From Saururus chinensis (taxonomy: Eukaryota > Streptophyta > Magnoliopsida > Piperales > Saururaceae), in the NCBI GenBank assembly GCA_035235625.1, contig CP141148.1:14571057-14635056 (forward strand): DNA of 64,000 nucleotides. The letters are read 5' to 3'. A program made the position numbers and the translations under genes. Positions 13,006 through 24,116 of the stretch are shown piece by piece. The notes beneath the pieces are model-generated. The model worked only from the letters and a program-made list of their open reading frames with translations, did not search any database and was not told the DNA's origin. Position 1 is the stretch's first letter, and every line of letters begins with the position of its first letter.

Positions 13006-14639
13006 GACAATATCCCGCAGGATAAACACCATGACAAGACATGAGAAATGCTCAGCCGACTCATCATCGGCTAGCTCAACACAGAACTTAATCCGTCGAA
13101 CCCTCAGGTCTCAAACTCACAATGCTATCATTAGTTGTGCTTATAATTCAAGTTTGAATTAAGTAAATTATGCGGTACAATTATGCCACACAAGCACTCA
13201 AGCATACTGTGCTCCACTGATCAAACCGAAGCTGAGCTTGGTCCAAAACCCTAGTTTGTCAGGGTAACAGACTTCACTTAACCTGTCCATCTTACAACAT
13301 GACACACCATACTTTGACATGTTTGTATGCATATGAGCATGATTATGATATGCTTGTTTGATTCATGTTTGAGTTGCATGAACGTGTCTATGTATGAATT
13401 TACTGAGTTCACTGTTTAGAACTCCCCTACTAGGTATTTTCTTACTGAGTATGAAATACTCATTACCCTACTTTTTAGCCCTGTTGTACAGGAAGTTTTG
13501 CAGGTTTGTGCAGAGAGCTCCTGGAGATGGATGCTCGTTTCCTTTGGAGGATTAATTCCCTTGGACTCAGGTATACACTTGACTTATTGCAAGTATCTTT
13601 GTGCCACGATTCGATGTATTGGGTGAGATGAGAAAACAAGTGTTTATATATTCTGGACTTTCGTTTGGATTAGACTGTGGACTGTTATAAGACTTGCACT
13701 TAGGGATGCCTGGGAGAGATTTGTATTTAAAGTCTATGATCATAGCCATTTATTTGTACGGTTGTTTTTCGAGTAGCGCCTGTGGATGTTTGGTTTGGCC
13801 ATACGATTTTTGATCGAATGAGTAAAAGTTTGTATGGTAAAACCGATGTGTTATGTTTTAAATTATAAATCTATTTTCACAGGTTTCGTATTTTCCAATT
13901 TATAGCAGTTATATTGCAAAACTTTTCCATGAATTTTGAGGAAAATGTATGAAAAAATGTGGGCGTTACAATATGTCCTTGCTTAGACTCATGTAATGTT
14001 ACTCACATATGTACCATGTTCCATGCATGATGAAATAGTTTATGAATGAGATTAATCGTGATTAGGCGTGTTTGATCGAATGGATGGGATTGGATGACAT
14101 TGGTTGTCTGATTAATCTATTGAAGGCTTATCGAAATTGGTTTGGTCCAAAAGGACATGAATTCATTTAGAGTTCCTTTAGGAACATGGTACCCCGGGTT
14201 AAGATGAGTTAATTGCGGTATGAGTTTATTTATTACGTTTATTTGGACCTTAAGAATTCAGCATGGTATGTCCATGTGCACGGCTTACCACATGCTCTAG
14301 GTTTCCAATTAGGAAATCGGGCTCTCCCCTGCAAGGATTGTCCTGGGTAGCACACTGCTCAAGTTTCCCTTGTGGAATTCGAACATTCTTGACCATGTTT
14401 GTCCCAATGAGCAAGTTGTTCTAGTTTCCCTTGTGGAATTTGGACTTTCCCCGCAAGGGACTATCCTGGTGAACAGCGGGTACTTTCCTAGTTGGAAAGC
14501 AGTTATGATTATTTTTCTCAATTATGAGACATTCACCACCGATGGTTTCATGTGTATGGATTATTATACTCAATTACATAGGTTGTGTAAGGATAGCTGA
14601 GCTTATGTGACACATGTGATTACGGCTTAATTTGTATGA

Positions 14640-14900
14640 TATACAGGATAGTGTGTTTGAGACACTTTTTATGCAGGTAAATGTTTTCATTGAGAATATA
14701 TATGCATGATATGGATAGTGTGTATTTGAGACACTGTTCATGCAGAGTGAATGTTTTAATTGAGAATAGATATGCATGTTATGGATAATATGTTTGAGAC
14801 ACTTTTCATGCAAAGTGAATGTTTTAATTGAGAATAGATAAGCATGTTATGGATAGTATGTTTGAGACACTTTTCATGTAGGGAGAATATTTTTCATTGA
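14640..14900. repeat. Tandem repeat, about 66-bp unit, about 4 copies
   Basis: Units contain 'gtgtttgagacacttttcat' and 'ttgagaatagatatgcatg'. The array occupies the position in LTR A that carries a 58-59-bp array in the copy at 24117-27457. The 'gtttgagacac' block is common to both. Confidence 0.75.
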
Positions 14901-14997
14901 GAATAGATACATATGATATGTTTATGTTGAAAAGTCACTCTTGCCGGATGTAGTTATGTACACATGAGGTGTATGAATGATGTGATGTTATGTTGAA

Positions 14998-15545
14998 CCC
15001 ATGATGTGCAGGATGCATGTGCAATTTATGATAAGATGTTATGGGTTATGGTATGATATGCAGGTGACTTAATGATGTGATGTTATGACATGCCATATAG
15101 AATAGTATGCAGATAATATGATAATGTTATCATGAATAGATGCTTATAGAGTGTAAGTCATGATATAAATGCATAGGTTATATGGATATTCCATAATGAA
15201 TGGGTATGATGATGTGATGAACCTTATGTTATTTACATATGATGTCCTTTGGATTTTCTTTCGATGTGATGTTATGTTTAACCCATGATCTACAGGATGC
15301 ATGTGCAATTTATGATGAGATGTTATGGGTTAAGGTATGATATGCAGGTGACTTGAATGATGTGATGTTATGATATGCCATATAGAATTGTATGCAGATA
15401 ATATGATAATGTTATCACGAGTAGATGCTTATATAGGGTAAATCATGATATAAATGCACATGTTATGCGGATATCCCTGATGAATGGGTATGATGATGCG
15501 ATGAACCTTATGTTATTTACTTGTGATGTCCTTTAAATTTTCCTT
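14998..15545. repeat. Direct duplication of about 284 bp in LTR A
   Basis: Two adjacent copies begin 'cccatgatgtgcaggatgc' (14998) and 'cccatgatctacaggatgc' (15282). They share the same downstream order, including 'gatatgcaggtgactt' and 'gatgaaccttatgttattta'. Confidence 0.8.
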
Positions 15546-16163
15546 CCGTAATTTAAAAACCCTTATTGAGCTTGGCTCACCCCTCTTTCTCATGTTTTGT
15601 TTTGGGACTGCATAACATGACATGCAGGTGATCAAGATGCACTTTATGAGGAGCAAGTGGGAGATGATCTTGCATAGGAGGGGCTGTTAAGAGATCTTAT
15701 GCTCTATGATTATTTACATAGCTTATGTTGTTGATACTTATGTTTATTTGGTTATGCTTTATACTCTACTTACCAAGATTGGCTAGGACGTGTGTTAGCC
15801 TATATGGGCTTAGACTCTATTACTAAAGCCATTGAGGGCTATGTTGGATAAGTGTGTGGGTTTGCGTGGACTAATACTTCATTTGTGATCCTTTATTTTC
15901 TCATTCTCTCTTTTACAAAGCTTAATGTGCGCTACTCAATTAAGTATTACCCGATTTAGGGGTAAGTCTTCTGCATCGAACGCTACTTCGTCATGCCGCG
16001 CTTCGCCCTCCCCTTGAACCTGGTCCGGCTTAGTGTTGGCGGGTGCCAGGGCATGACACCAATAATCCCATAAACCCTTTTATGAATTTATAAATAAAAC
16101 AAGGTACTAAAGGGATTAATGGGGTATATATAGATGCATTCTAAAAAATTTATAGGCATTTGG

Positions 16164-16428
16164 TGTAAACAAAAACTTTCCCCACACATTCATGGGTAGA
16201 TTACATTCAATATATAGTTGTAAATGCATGCATACGTTACAAATCATAGTAATTTACAACATATCTCCGAAAATTCTAATCATTCTTCCTTTCTATAGTT
16301 ACACAGTTTATACAATCCATTGGTTTTCTTCTTTAGGAGAGTTGGGTCAACGGTAGTTGTCATTCAAAACTTTTCAATTTATGGACACAACCTCTCTAGA
16401 CAATCAAGTGCATAGTATTCCCTTTACA
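16164..16428 (-). repeat. 3' LTR of the split Copia element, 265 bp
   Basis: On the minus strand it starts TGTAAAGGGA directly after a purine-rich tract and ends TTTACA. It shares blocks such as 'atagtaatttacaacat', 'tttctatagttacac' and 'tctctagaca' with 36298-36511, the matching 5' LTR. Confidence 0.75.
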
Positions 16429-16439
16429 TCCCCCATCAA

Positions 16440-16930
16440 GGGTAATGGGGTTGAAAACAAAAGTTAAGTTTATGTGGCAATTCTTGAAAATGAGTATAGA
16501 GCATTAGTAAAAAATCATCAACTTGAGAGTTGCAGCCTTATAGGACATGTCAGGTACCCAAACAATGCCAGACTGATAATATCATGAATAAAGTGGACGT
16601 TGATCTGCAAATGTTTTCTTTGATGATGAGAGATGGGGCTCTTTGCTAAGTGTGAAGCACTCACATTATCACAATATAACACTATAGGGCACACTGGATG
16701 AGTGTTAAGTAAGCGTAGAATATGAAGGACCACAATACTTGCTCGGTGATTGTGGCAAGTGCATGATTTTGGACTCCATGTTTGATTGAGAGACATGTTG
16801 TTTCTTATTAAGTCCAAAAGAAGATGATTTAGGCCAAGATATTCTTAGAAAGACCATTATACACCGATGATCATCATGACATCTGGCTGTGTTAGAATTA
16901 TAGAATCTCTTTAGAAATGAGCAATTTACC
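16440..16930 (-). mobile_element. Copia RNase H fragment of the split element
   Basis: Minus-strand translations include 'ARCHDDHRC', 'KKQHVSQSNMESK', 'VLYCDNVSASHLAKSPISH' and 'HLQINVHFIHDI', matching the RNase H domain of Copia polyproteins in order. The upstream continuation (end of RT) resumes at 20480, on the far side of the PPR-carrying transposon. Fossil, with several breaks. Confidence 0.85.
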
Positions 16931-17159
16931 AAAGTTCAAGTCATTATGTAATGTATTCTAATTCTTCAACATTTTCTACAAGAATTCTCATTTCCAATTT
17001 TTACACCTTTTTTTTAAATGTTTTTGCCCTCACCCTCATGTCTCCCTTTGTTCATCATTTACCATCATGACATCTTTTATATAGCTCCCAAAGAACACAT
17101 CTTTAGCTTGTTCTCTCACCATCTCCACATAAGAAGAGACATCCACCTCCCCACAGCAG

Positions 17160-17520
17160 CAATGGTGGCGGCGCTTCCACACTCCACCCCCTTCTGCCTC
17201 CTTTTCTATGGTTCTATTCTTTGCATACCTCTCCCCTCTCCAACCCCTACCATTCTTTATTACGAAATCTTCTACTCCTCTCCTCGGCACCTAGTGGAAT
17301 GTCATTTTGCTCCAGCACCAATGGCTCTGTCTCCTTCAACTTCTCTGATTCCAACTCCGACAACAACAATGGTGAAAAGCAGAACGAACAGCCCATCAAC
17401 CCATCAAAGCTTCCCTTGCCATACAATCCCTTTAGCAAGATGCGTATCTTCTAGAGATGATGGGTGCTTGAATATGACCCAATGTGGGGACGTATGCAGC
17501 AGTGTTTGAGGTGTAAGATG
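17160..17520 (+). pseudogene. Captured PPR gene fragment, left arm (N-terminal part)
   Basis: Begins with an ATG context (atggtggcggcgcttcc). It encodes in turn a serine/asparagine-rich stretch ('SFNFSDSNSDNNNGEKQ'), then 'PINPSKLPLPYNPFSK', and in another frame a piece like 'PNVGTYAAVFEV'. This order recalls the At4g38150-like family of short PPR proteins, where an acidic linker, a 'KLP.PYDPFSKK' block and a 'PNA.TYTAVFEA' PPR helix occur. Frames change and stops interrupt it, and the middle of the gene is missing. It lies within the terminal inverted repeat, and its inverted partner is at 19840-20260. Family recognition is from memory of the motif order, without a search. Confidence 0.6.
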
Positions 17521-17859
17521 TGCTAAAAATTTTGAACTTTTTTCAAAACATTTGAACAATAGTGTTAAAAAGTTTTGATGCTTTTGGTCAAAGTTATTTG
17601 AAAAAATGATCCCAAGATTTAAAATTTTGAGATATAAGCTCGCCATGTAAACTTTTCATTTTGATGTTGTCATCAAAACATTTGAACAATAGGGTTAAAA
17701 TGTTTTGATTATTCCTCTAAAAGGTTTTCTTTAAAAAAATTTGATCTCAAGATTAAATTTTTCTATGTTGTTTAAATTTTTTGATTTGGTTGCTTATGTC
17801 AAAACCCAAGAAACAACATTGTCAAATCATTTTAACAATAGTGACAAAACATTTTGACA

Positions 17860-18120
17860 ATGGTGTTTAAGGTGTTTGTGAAGGGGGAGAAGGCGGAGAA
17901 GGGAAAGCTTAATGCCTACATCGATGCCATGCTAATGGATGGTCCATTCCGAGATGGGAAATTTGGGGATGCCAAGAAGTATCTTATAGGAATGATGGGT
18001 GCCACGATGTGGGGACATACATGACAGTGTTTGAAGCATATATGAAGGAGGAGAAGGCTCGGGAGGGGAAGGAGCTCCTAGAGGAGATGAAGGGCAATGA
18101 TTTCGTAACCAATATGGCGT
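17860..18120 (+). pseudogene. Captured PPR gene fragment, left arm (C-terminal PPR motifs)
   Basis: Reads 'VFVKGEKAEKGKLNAYIDAM', then 'DGKFGDAKKYLIGMMG', then in another frame 'VFEAYMKEEKAREGKELLEEM' shortened by frame change. These match the last two PPR motifs of the same family ('DAKKYL.EMM' and 'VFEAFVREGKEE.A.ELL.EMKGKGFVPDEKA'). The repeated 'VF..FVKGEKAE' block shows that the captured segment was internally rearranged. Not translatable as one frame. Confidence 0.65.
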
Positions 18121-18570
18121 TTAAACTTTTTTATTTTGATGATCCTGTAAATATAGCCCAAGAAATAACACAGGGTTAAGTAGTTTTAACAAATGTGTTA
18201 AATTATTTTAAAAATAATGTTCAATGTTTCGACAACATTTAAAATTGTTGTCAATATATTTAACACAATTATTAAAACGATTTAACATTATCGTCAAAAC
18301 TCTTTTTAAAAAACTAATCACAATATTTATGTCTTTGAGACAAAACCCTTATGTTTAAACTTTTTTATTTTGATGCTTCTTTCAAAACGACAAAAGAAAT
18401 AAAATGGTGTTAAGTACTTTTAACAACCATGTCAAAATGGTTTAACAACAATATTAAAACATTTTGATAAAAGTGTTAAATTATTTTAACAATAATGTTA
18501 AATGTTATAACACTATTGTAAAAATATTTTTGTTAGTTGATGAAAATTGTTTAACTTTGTTTAGATCTTG

Positions 18571-19223
18571 TGTAGACATAAACATGAGACAACAACATAG
18601 GAAAGACCTAAAATGATAGTAGTGTCATGCATGCAACACATGCTTGAGAAAATATGGAGGTGGGGCCTTTCTACAAATTTTACGTAGCGACATGGTTAAC
18701 ATGTTACCGACAGTTGCTGGAGTAGTTCTTTTAAGCTGAAGGGCGAAAATTGCTTTATATGTATGTTAAGACACAATTTTTATGGTTCTATGATTCACCA
18801 AGGACTATCATTACATTTTTATAACATAGAGTAGTGTAATGTACAAACAAACAATTCTAAGATTCCAAGAAATTAGAACTCAAAATTGAGATCGTGTGTA
18901 GACAAACATGAGAAAACAATAGAGGAAAAGATCCAAGATGATAGTAGTCTCATGTATGCAACACAGGTTTGGGAAAAGATAGAGGTTGGGCCTTTCTACA
19001 AATTTTATGTAGCGGCATGGTTAGCATGTTGCAGACAGTTGCTAGAGCAATTCTTTTAAGCTAAAGGATAGCAATTGTTTTATATCTACGTTAAAGATAC
19101 AATTTTTATGCTTCCATAGTTCACCAAGGACTAGCATTACACTTCTATAATAGAGAGCAGTGTAATGTACAAACAAACAATTCTAAACTTCCAAGAAATT
19201 AGAACTCAAAATTGAGAAAAAAC
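18571..19223. repeat. Tandem duplication of about 325 bp at the centre of the PPR-carrying element
   Basis: Copies at about 18571-18892 and 18895-19223 share 'gatgatagtagt.tcatg', 'gcctttctacaaatttta', 'ttcaccaaggacta' and 'gtgtaatgtacaaacaaaca'. Both read in the same direction, so they form the loop region between the two inverted arms. Confidence 0.8.
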
Positions 19224-19314
19224 CTAAGTTAAGCTAACTATAAAAAGCAAAAAAGTCAAGCATGAGCTTTCTGGCCAGAAACAGAACCTCAATTCAGTCC
19301 AATCACTTACCAAA

Positions 19315-19475
19315 GTGAAATTCTATGATGCCTAAGAAGATAGGGTCATGCTTACTGAGCTGCTCCCTCACGACCTTCTCGTATGACACAAAGCCTCTAC
19401 CCTTTTTCTTTTTCAACAGCTCCTTCCCCTCCTTCGCCTTTTTCCCCTTCACATATGCCTCAAACATTATTGTCA
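19315..19475 (-). pseudogene. Captured PPR gene fragment, right arm (C-terminus with native stop)
   Basis: The minus-strand translation gives 'MFEAYVKGKKAKEGKELL', then 'GRGFVSYEKVVREQLSKHD' and 'IIEFHFGK' followed by a stop. This is the expected end of the At4g38150-like PPR family ('KGKGFVPDEKAVREAL...' to a short hydrophobic tail). It is in one frame over about 50 residues, the best preserved of the four captured pieces, and reads opposite to the left-arm pieces. Confidence 0.7.
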
Positions 19476-19839
19476 AAATGTTTTAACACAATTGTTAAAA
19501 TATTTTGACAAAGTTGTTAAAACTACTTAACACTGTTGTTGAAACATTTTAACAATGTTATTTCTTGTGATCAACTTTTTCAAAATAAAACATTTTAACC
19601 TTGACATTCAAGTGCTTGGTAACAACATCAAAATAAAAAAGTTTACATGGTGAAATTTTTTCTCAAAAGTTTAAATCTTGTGATCAATTTTTTAAAAAAA
19701 AAATAACTTTGACTAGAAGCAACAAAACTTTTTTATCCCTACTATTCAAATGATTTGAAAAGAATTCAAAAAAATTTAACACATCTGTCAAAACTTTTAT
19801 ACACTGAGACCAAAACAAAAATTTTCCCCAAAAGTCCTA

Positions 19840-20260
19840 CGGTTCATCTCTTCCAAGAACTCCTTCCTCTCCTCCGCCTTCTCCCCCTTCATATACACCT
19901 CAAATACCACCATGTACATCAGGCTGCATCCAGGTGCCCATCATCACTAGAAGTTACACCTATTACTAAAGGGATTGTATGGTAGGCGAGCTTTGATGGG
20001 TCGACAGTCTTTTTACTCATCTTTTCGCCATCGCCATCGTCATTGTCAGAGTTGGAGAAGTTGACGGAGATTGGGCCATTGGTGTTGGAGCTGAATCACA
20101 TTCTGCTGAGTGCCAAGGAAATGAAGAGCAGAGAATTTTGTAATAAAGAATGGTAAGGGCCAGAGAAGGGTGAGGTATGCAAAGAATATGACTATAGAAG
20201 AGGAGGCGGAGTGGCATGGAGTGCGAAAGCGATGTCACCATCTCCGTTGTGGAAAGTGGA
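19840..20260 (-). pseudogene. Captured PPR gene fragment, right arm (inverted partner of the left TIR copy)
   Basis: The reverse complement matches 17160-17520: the same acidic serine-rich piece, the 'gatgatgggtgc' junction, a 'gtgtatatgaagggggag' PPR block and a following 'gaggaaggagttcttggaag' block. It has diverged from the left copy, so the two arms are imperfectly complementary. Confidence 0.6.
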
Positions 20261-20479
20261 AGTCTCTTCTTTTGTAGAGATGGTTGGAAAATATGCTAGA
20301 AAGGTGTTCCTTGGGAGCTATATAAAAGACATCATGACTAGAAGTAATCAAATGGAAGGAGACATGAAGGTGAGGGGCAAAGGGTCAAATAAGTTGCAAA
20401 GCTGAGAAATGGGAATTCTCGTGGAAAATGCTGAATAATTGGAATTCTTCACACAATGACATGAACGTTGGTAAAACCT

Positions 20480-20949
20480 TCTAAAAAGAGATGGCTACAC
20501 TGAAATAAGTGAATGTCCAACTATAATGTACCCTTTGCATTTCGCAAAATTCTCTTAGCAGCAACAAGATGAGTAGTGTGTGTAATGCATGAACTCACAC
20601 ACTTGATTCAACAAATAGGCAATATCTGGATGGGTCATGTTTAGATATTGGAGAGAGCCAATAGGTTGTATGTACCCAACCACATCAGATAGAGGATCTC
20701 CATCATATTTACTGAAATGAGAGTTAAGTGCAAGAGGCATCTTCATGGGTTTAGCTCAGTGATACCAAGCCTATCAAGTAACTTCAATGTATAGCACGTC
20801 AAACATTCAAGTGAGAGAGTCATAAGAGAAAAGGACTTGCATACCAAGAACAATAGTGGAGGCTGCCCAAATTATTTAAATAAAACTAAAAAGATGACTA
20901 GTGCATAAGAGCATTGTCATCACTATAAATAAGAACTATGATAATGCCA
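20480..20949 (-). mobile_element. Copia RT C-terminal fragment of the split element
   Basis: The minus-strand translation starts 'GIIIVLIYSDD' (the Copia YVDD catalytic block, here YSDD) and continues to 'VGYIQPIGSLQYLNMTHPDI' and 'NQVCEFMH'. The N-terminal half of RT is absent: at 20950 the sequence turns into the family E LTR. The piece continues at 16930 across the PPR-carrying element. Fossil, with several breaks. Confidence 0.85.
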
Positions 20950-22007
20950 TGATCATTTATAATTAAACATTTTATAAGTGTACAAGGTATTGTACTAGGA
21001 CGAGTATCAAGGGTTGTCAAACCTCAAAGACATCTAAATTATTACTAAATATAAGGAAAGAGTTTGTTGATAATTAAAACTCAAAATAACTTAACTTAAA
21101 TTAAACAAAAGAAGTGATCAACTAAACTAAACAAAAGTAAACAACATGATGGCAATTACACAGAAAATTAAATCCACTATATAATCATAATAGTTTCTTA
21201 ACTAATAATCTAAATCTAATGTGAATATGAATCAATAATCTCAGCTACAAGCTAGAATTACTTTAGAAAGAATCTTTGATTAACTTCTTAGCATGAACAA
21301 TCTTCAATTTAGAACCAATTATCTACACTAACACAAACAATAGGCATGACTAGTCTAATTTTAGCATAACCCATCCAATTAATCAATCATATGACTCATA
21401 GTAACTTTTGCATGACCATCTTATCTAAATTACATAAATTAGAATCAATATAAATCTTCAAACTATATAAATTTATTAGATAGAAGACAATAAATCAACA
21501 TAGAATTGAATAAACATGAAAACTCTTCCATTAAAAATGAAATCCTTATCATATAATTGTCATTATTCACAACTGACAACTAAATTAAAAGAAAAAAATT
21601 AAAACTTATAATAGTTTCATTAACTTCTAAGTAAAAAAAAAGTCTAGCCTTGTATAGTAGAATAAGGCTCTTGAATGTCCTTTGAAAGCTTCGATTTCTC
21701 TTCCATATTCTTCTCCCTTTTGCTCTTCATAAAAATGACTAGAATCTCTTAATTTCAAGCTTCATATGTCTTTATATAGGCTTGAGAGTTGTGGGAGAAG
21801 TTCTAATTGAAAAAGTACTCAAAATCGCTTAAAATAGGAAACTATCTATTAAGTCGATCGACCGCCCTGGCTGCCTAATCAATCAAGAATTCAGTTTCTA
21901 CTATCAGGACAAATCTATCCAATTTCGTGCCCAATTTCTATTTAGGAAGATAAAGTTTGTTCATTAAACAATCCATATTCCTATCAAGTTTTTTGCTCTA
22001 TTTATCA
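20950..22007 (-). mobile_element. Family E LTR copy 2, 1.06 kb
   Basis: On the minus strand it runs TGATAAAT...AAATGATCA. It aligns with the family E solo LTR at 51835-52999 through shared blocks: 'aacttctcccacaactc', a TATATAAA box, 'ttgttggattcaagag'-like leader sequence, and the 3' 'gtttaattataaa.gatca' end. A repeat module of 'gatcgaccgccctggc' type lies at 21845-21905. Flanks 'tgcca' and 'agctc' do not match, so it may be one LTR of a rearranged element rather than a clean solo LTR. Confidence 0.75.
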
Positions 22008-22909
22008 AGCTCTTTCATTAGCGTCCATATTAATTTCTAGCGTGTTTGTGACTCTAAAAAGTTATCCAAATCACTTGTAAATGTGTTAAGAGTTGTAAAT
22101 TATTTCACATGTCGTCCAAGGGCCTCGAGCAGCATGTCTTACCTATAAAACATAAAAAAATTATATTTTAGATGTATAATGCATAAATAAAATCCTAACT
22201 CGATTCAAATACATGCCTAAACTTTTAAAAATCTTGAAATGTGAGCCCAAATTCAAATTTGAATTTTTAATAAACCCTAAAAAAAATGGCTGATTGACTC
22301 CAAATTTGAACCCAAGATAGATCTTAGAAAGTAGAACAAACTTTATAACTAGACCTACCATCAATTTTGATCATAAACAAAAGATTTTAAAAATTCTCCA
22401 ATTTGTGCAAAAACATTGAAACCACACTTGACTCTTCTTGAAATCTTGAAATTTAACGAACGAAATTGCATGAAATTTAAGATAGAGATAAATCTACCTA
22501 TTTCTAACAATCCTATTAGTTCAAAACACGTTTAAATCAATTGAAAAACCACTAAAAATCATTTTTTTTGTTTTTGAACTCACCATGGTCAAGGTGAAAA
22601 GTGTGAATTTGATGAAGAAATCCATTAGATTTTCGCCAAAAAATCACTCAAATGGCCTCTAGTCTCTCCCTACGAACACTTTGGAGAAATTTGAAGAGAC
22701 ATAGAGTTGAAATGAAATGTATTCAAGTTTGAAATGAAGCTTCGGCAAGAAAAACGGGAGTCTTGATCAATCGATTGATCTTGAAATAAATGCAATTTTT
22801 TTATATTTTAAAAAATAAAAAAAATAAAAAAATAAAAATTCCAAAACAATCTGGTAAATTCTTTAAAATATTTTAAGACACTTCCTATCAAAATAAAAAT
22901 TTTCTGACA
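22008..22909 (-). mobile_element. LTR-like fragment, family L
   Basis: Minus-strand sequence of U3-R-U5 style. It has a putative start TGTCAGAAAA at 22909 and a short perfect palindrome 'gatcaatcgattgatc' (22773-22788) upstream of a leader-like stretch. Near 22100-22145 is a block reading 'gctgctcgaggcccttgg' on the minus strand, which resembles long LTRs of Ty3/Gypsy-type plant elements. The end is lost at the junction with family E. No coding sequence. Confidence 0.45.
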
Positions 22910-23540
22910 CCCAGAATTCAAACTAAAAATCAACACCTAAGAATATAAGACTCATAAAAATTGAAGTACATTACATGAAATTTTCTTTTCTTTTGAATTC
23001 TAAATAGAAATCTAGTCAAAGATCCTCTAATTTAATTACCTATACTCCACTAAAATCCAAAACCTAAGTCAACGTATGTTTAAGAAGTTTGTCTTGATGT
23101 TCATATATAAAAGTGACTTGAGTCGCAACATGATGTGTACAAGTTTTAAAAATAGAGAATTGCAACATCAAACAAAAGAAAATCCAATTGATCTTCCCTC
23201 TCCTTGGAGTATCCATGTCTTCTTTAAGGTATGTTCATGTTGCCTTTCAGCTTAAAAGAAAATTAATCTCAATATTGTCTCAAGAGCTGAACTTGTAAAA
23301 ACAAAAACAAAGTGAATTGCAAACTCAAGCAAAAGCTATACTAATTTTTTTGTGTTTTTATCATATCCTTTTTTGTTTTTTTTTTTCAATTCAAAACCTA
23401 TGAATTAAAGACATATAAAAATAAAGTAAAATTTAATAAAAATAAAAAAACATGAATGTCCAAATGATAGAAAGAATTAAACCATAGACACAAATAAGAA
23501 TCTTTTACTTAGAGATGTGACACTCCTCAGCCATCCAATC
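22910..23540. other. No gene recognised; AT-rich
   Basis: AT-rich sequence between the LTR-like fragment and the Copia gag relic. Only short open frames occur. It may be the degraded continuation of the Copia interior to its right; nothing specific is seen. Confidence 0.4.
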
Positions 23541-24116
23541 TTACAGCAACCTAAGGTAAACTTCTTTGCTCTTTCTAATTGATCATTCAAATCTTGAAGA
23601 TCAACCTTCTTCACCCACACTCTCTTCATCTTCTTTTTATACACTTGGTGGAGCAACTTAGGGGTAGTGCGGTAGTGTGCTTCTTCTCATTCTTCTTTGA
23701 CTTAAGTTTGAAAGGGTAATTCTTAGGACATTCTCTTCTAGTATGGGTCTCACTATGGAAAATGTCACACACACCCACATTACTAGAACCTATCATTTCT
23801 CCTTTCCTTCTTAACTTAGGCAGGTTAGGCACTATCTTAGAGTTTTTGTCACTTTCTTTTGCCTTCACAAAGATAATAAGTTTTGCTAAGGGAGTAGTCA
23901 AACAATTATTAAAACCTAAGGCTATTTTTATGGTTTGACCAATGCTGATAATAGTTTCCAACTTCTTTTTCCCACTCTTGAATGCGTCTAATTTCTCTTT
24001 AGTGGACATAAGTTCTCTATTGAGAGGACTAGACTTCTCTTTCTCATTCTCTAGGTCTTTCATAAGGTTATGCACCTCTCTTTTAAGTTTGTTATTTAAC
24101 TCTACTAACCTATTTG

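Larger units (their letters stand above)
9472..13970 (+). mobile_element. Family D solo LTR, 4.5 kb, nested in family A LTR
   Basis: Begins TGTAAGGTCC and ends GGGCGTTACA, with a perfect 5-bp target duplication ATATG (9467-9471 and 13971-13975). It is therefore a separate, younger insertion into the family A LTR. No gag or pol similarity occurs anywhere in its 4499 bp, and its two ends are not direct repeats of each other. It therefore behaves as a single very long LTR, of the size reported for large non-autonomous (LARD-like) elements. It contains a GC-rich domain and four tandem-repeat arrays, listed separately. Confidence 0.8.
7846..16058 (+). mobile_element. Solo LTR of family A (about 3.7 kb net), interrupted by a 4.5-kb LTR
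   Basis: Starts TGTAAGATC (7846) and ends GGGCATGACA (16058). After removing the nested element at 9472-13970 and its duplicated target, about 3.7 kb remains, aligning with the copy at 24117-27457. A TATAAAAGG box lies at 8268, and the repeat module at about 8920-8985. The flanks 'ctaac' and 'ccaat' agree at only 3 of 5 bases, so the target duplication is not convincing. No internal region or coding sequence remains. An end-proximal block, 'ttattgagcttggctcaccc' near 15560, is shared by all family copies. Confidence 0.8.
16905..20495. mobile_element. Long-TIR Mutator-like (Pack-MULE type) element carrying PPR gene pieces
   Basis: The ends are long inverted repeats of roughly 500 bp or more (about 16905-17500 against about 19900-20495). 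The reverse complement of 16955-16998 matches 20401-20447, and shared landmarks include 'gggagctatataaaaga'. The element splits the RT-RNase H junction of the Copia host, showing it is a later insertion. No transposase is seen, so it is non-autonomous. The arms contain host-derived PPR gene segments (17160-17520, 17860-18120, 19315-19475 and 19840-20260) separated by degenerate 'gttaaaacattttgacaa'-like spacers, with a 325-bp tandem duplication at the centre. The exact termini and an expected 9-bp target duplication could not be fixed. A foldback element is the alternative class. Confidence 0.75.

Noticed and set aside
7841-16063. Target duplication for the family A solo LTR (ctaac / ccaat)
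   Set aside because: Only 3 of 5 bases agree; not used as evidence. The ends were set by TG/CA and by alignment with the other copies.
17018-17509. Plus-strand open frame of 163 codons in the left arm of the PPR-carrying element
   Set aside because: Its frame does not follow the PPR similarity, which changes frame along the segment. The inverted copy on the right does not keep it open either.
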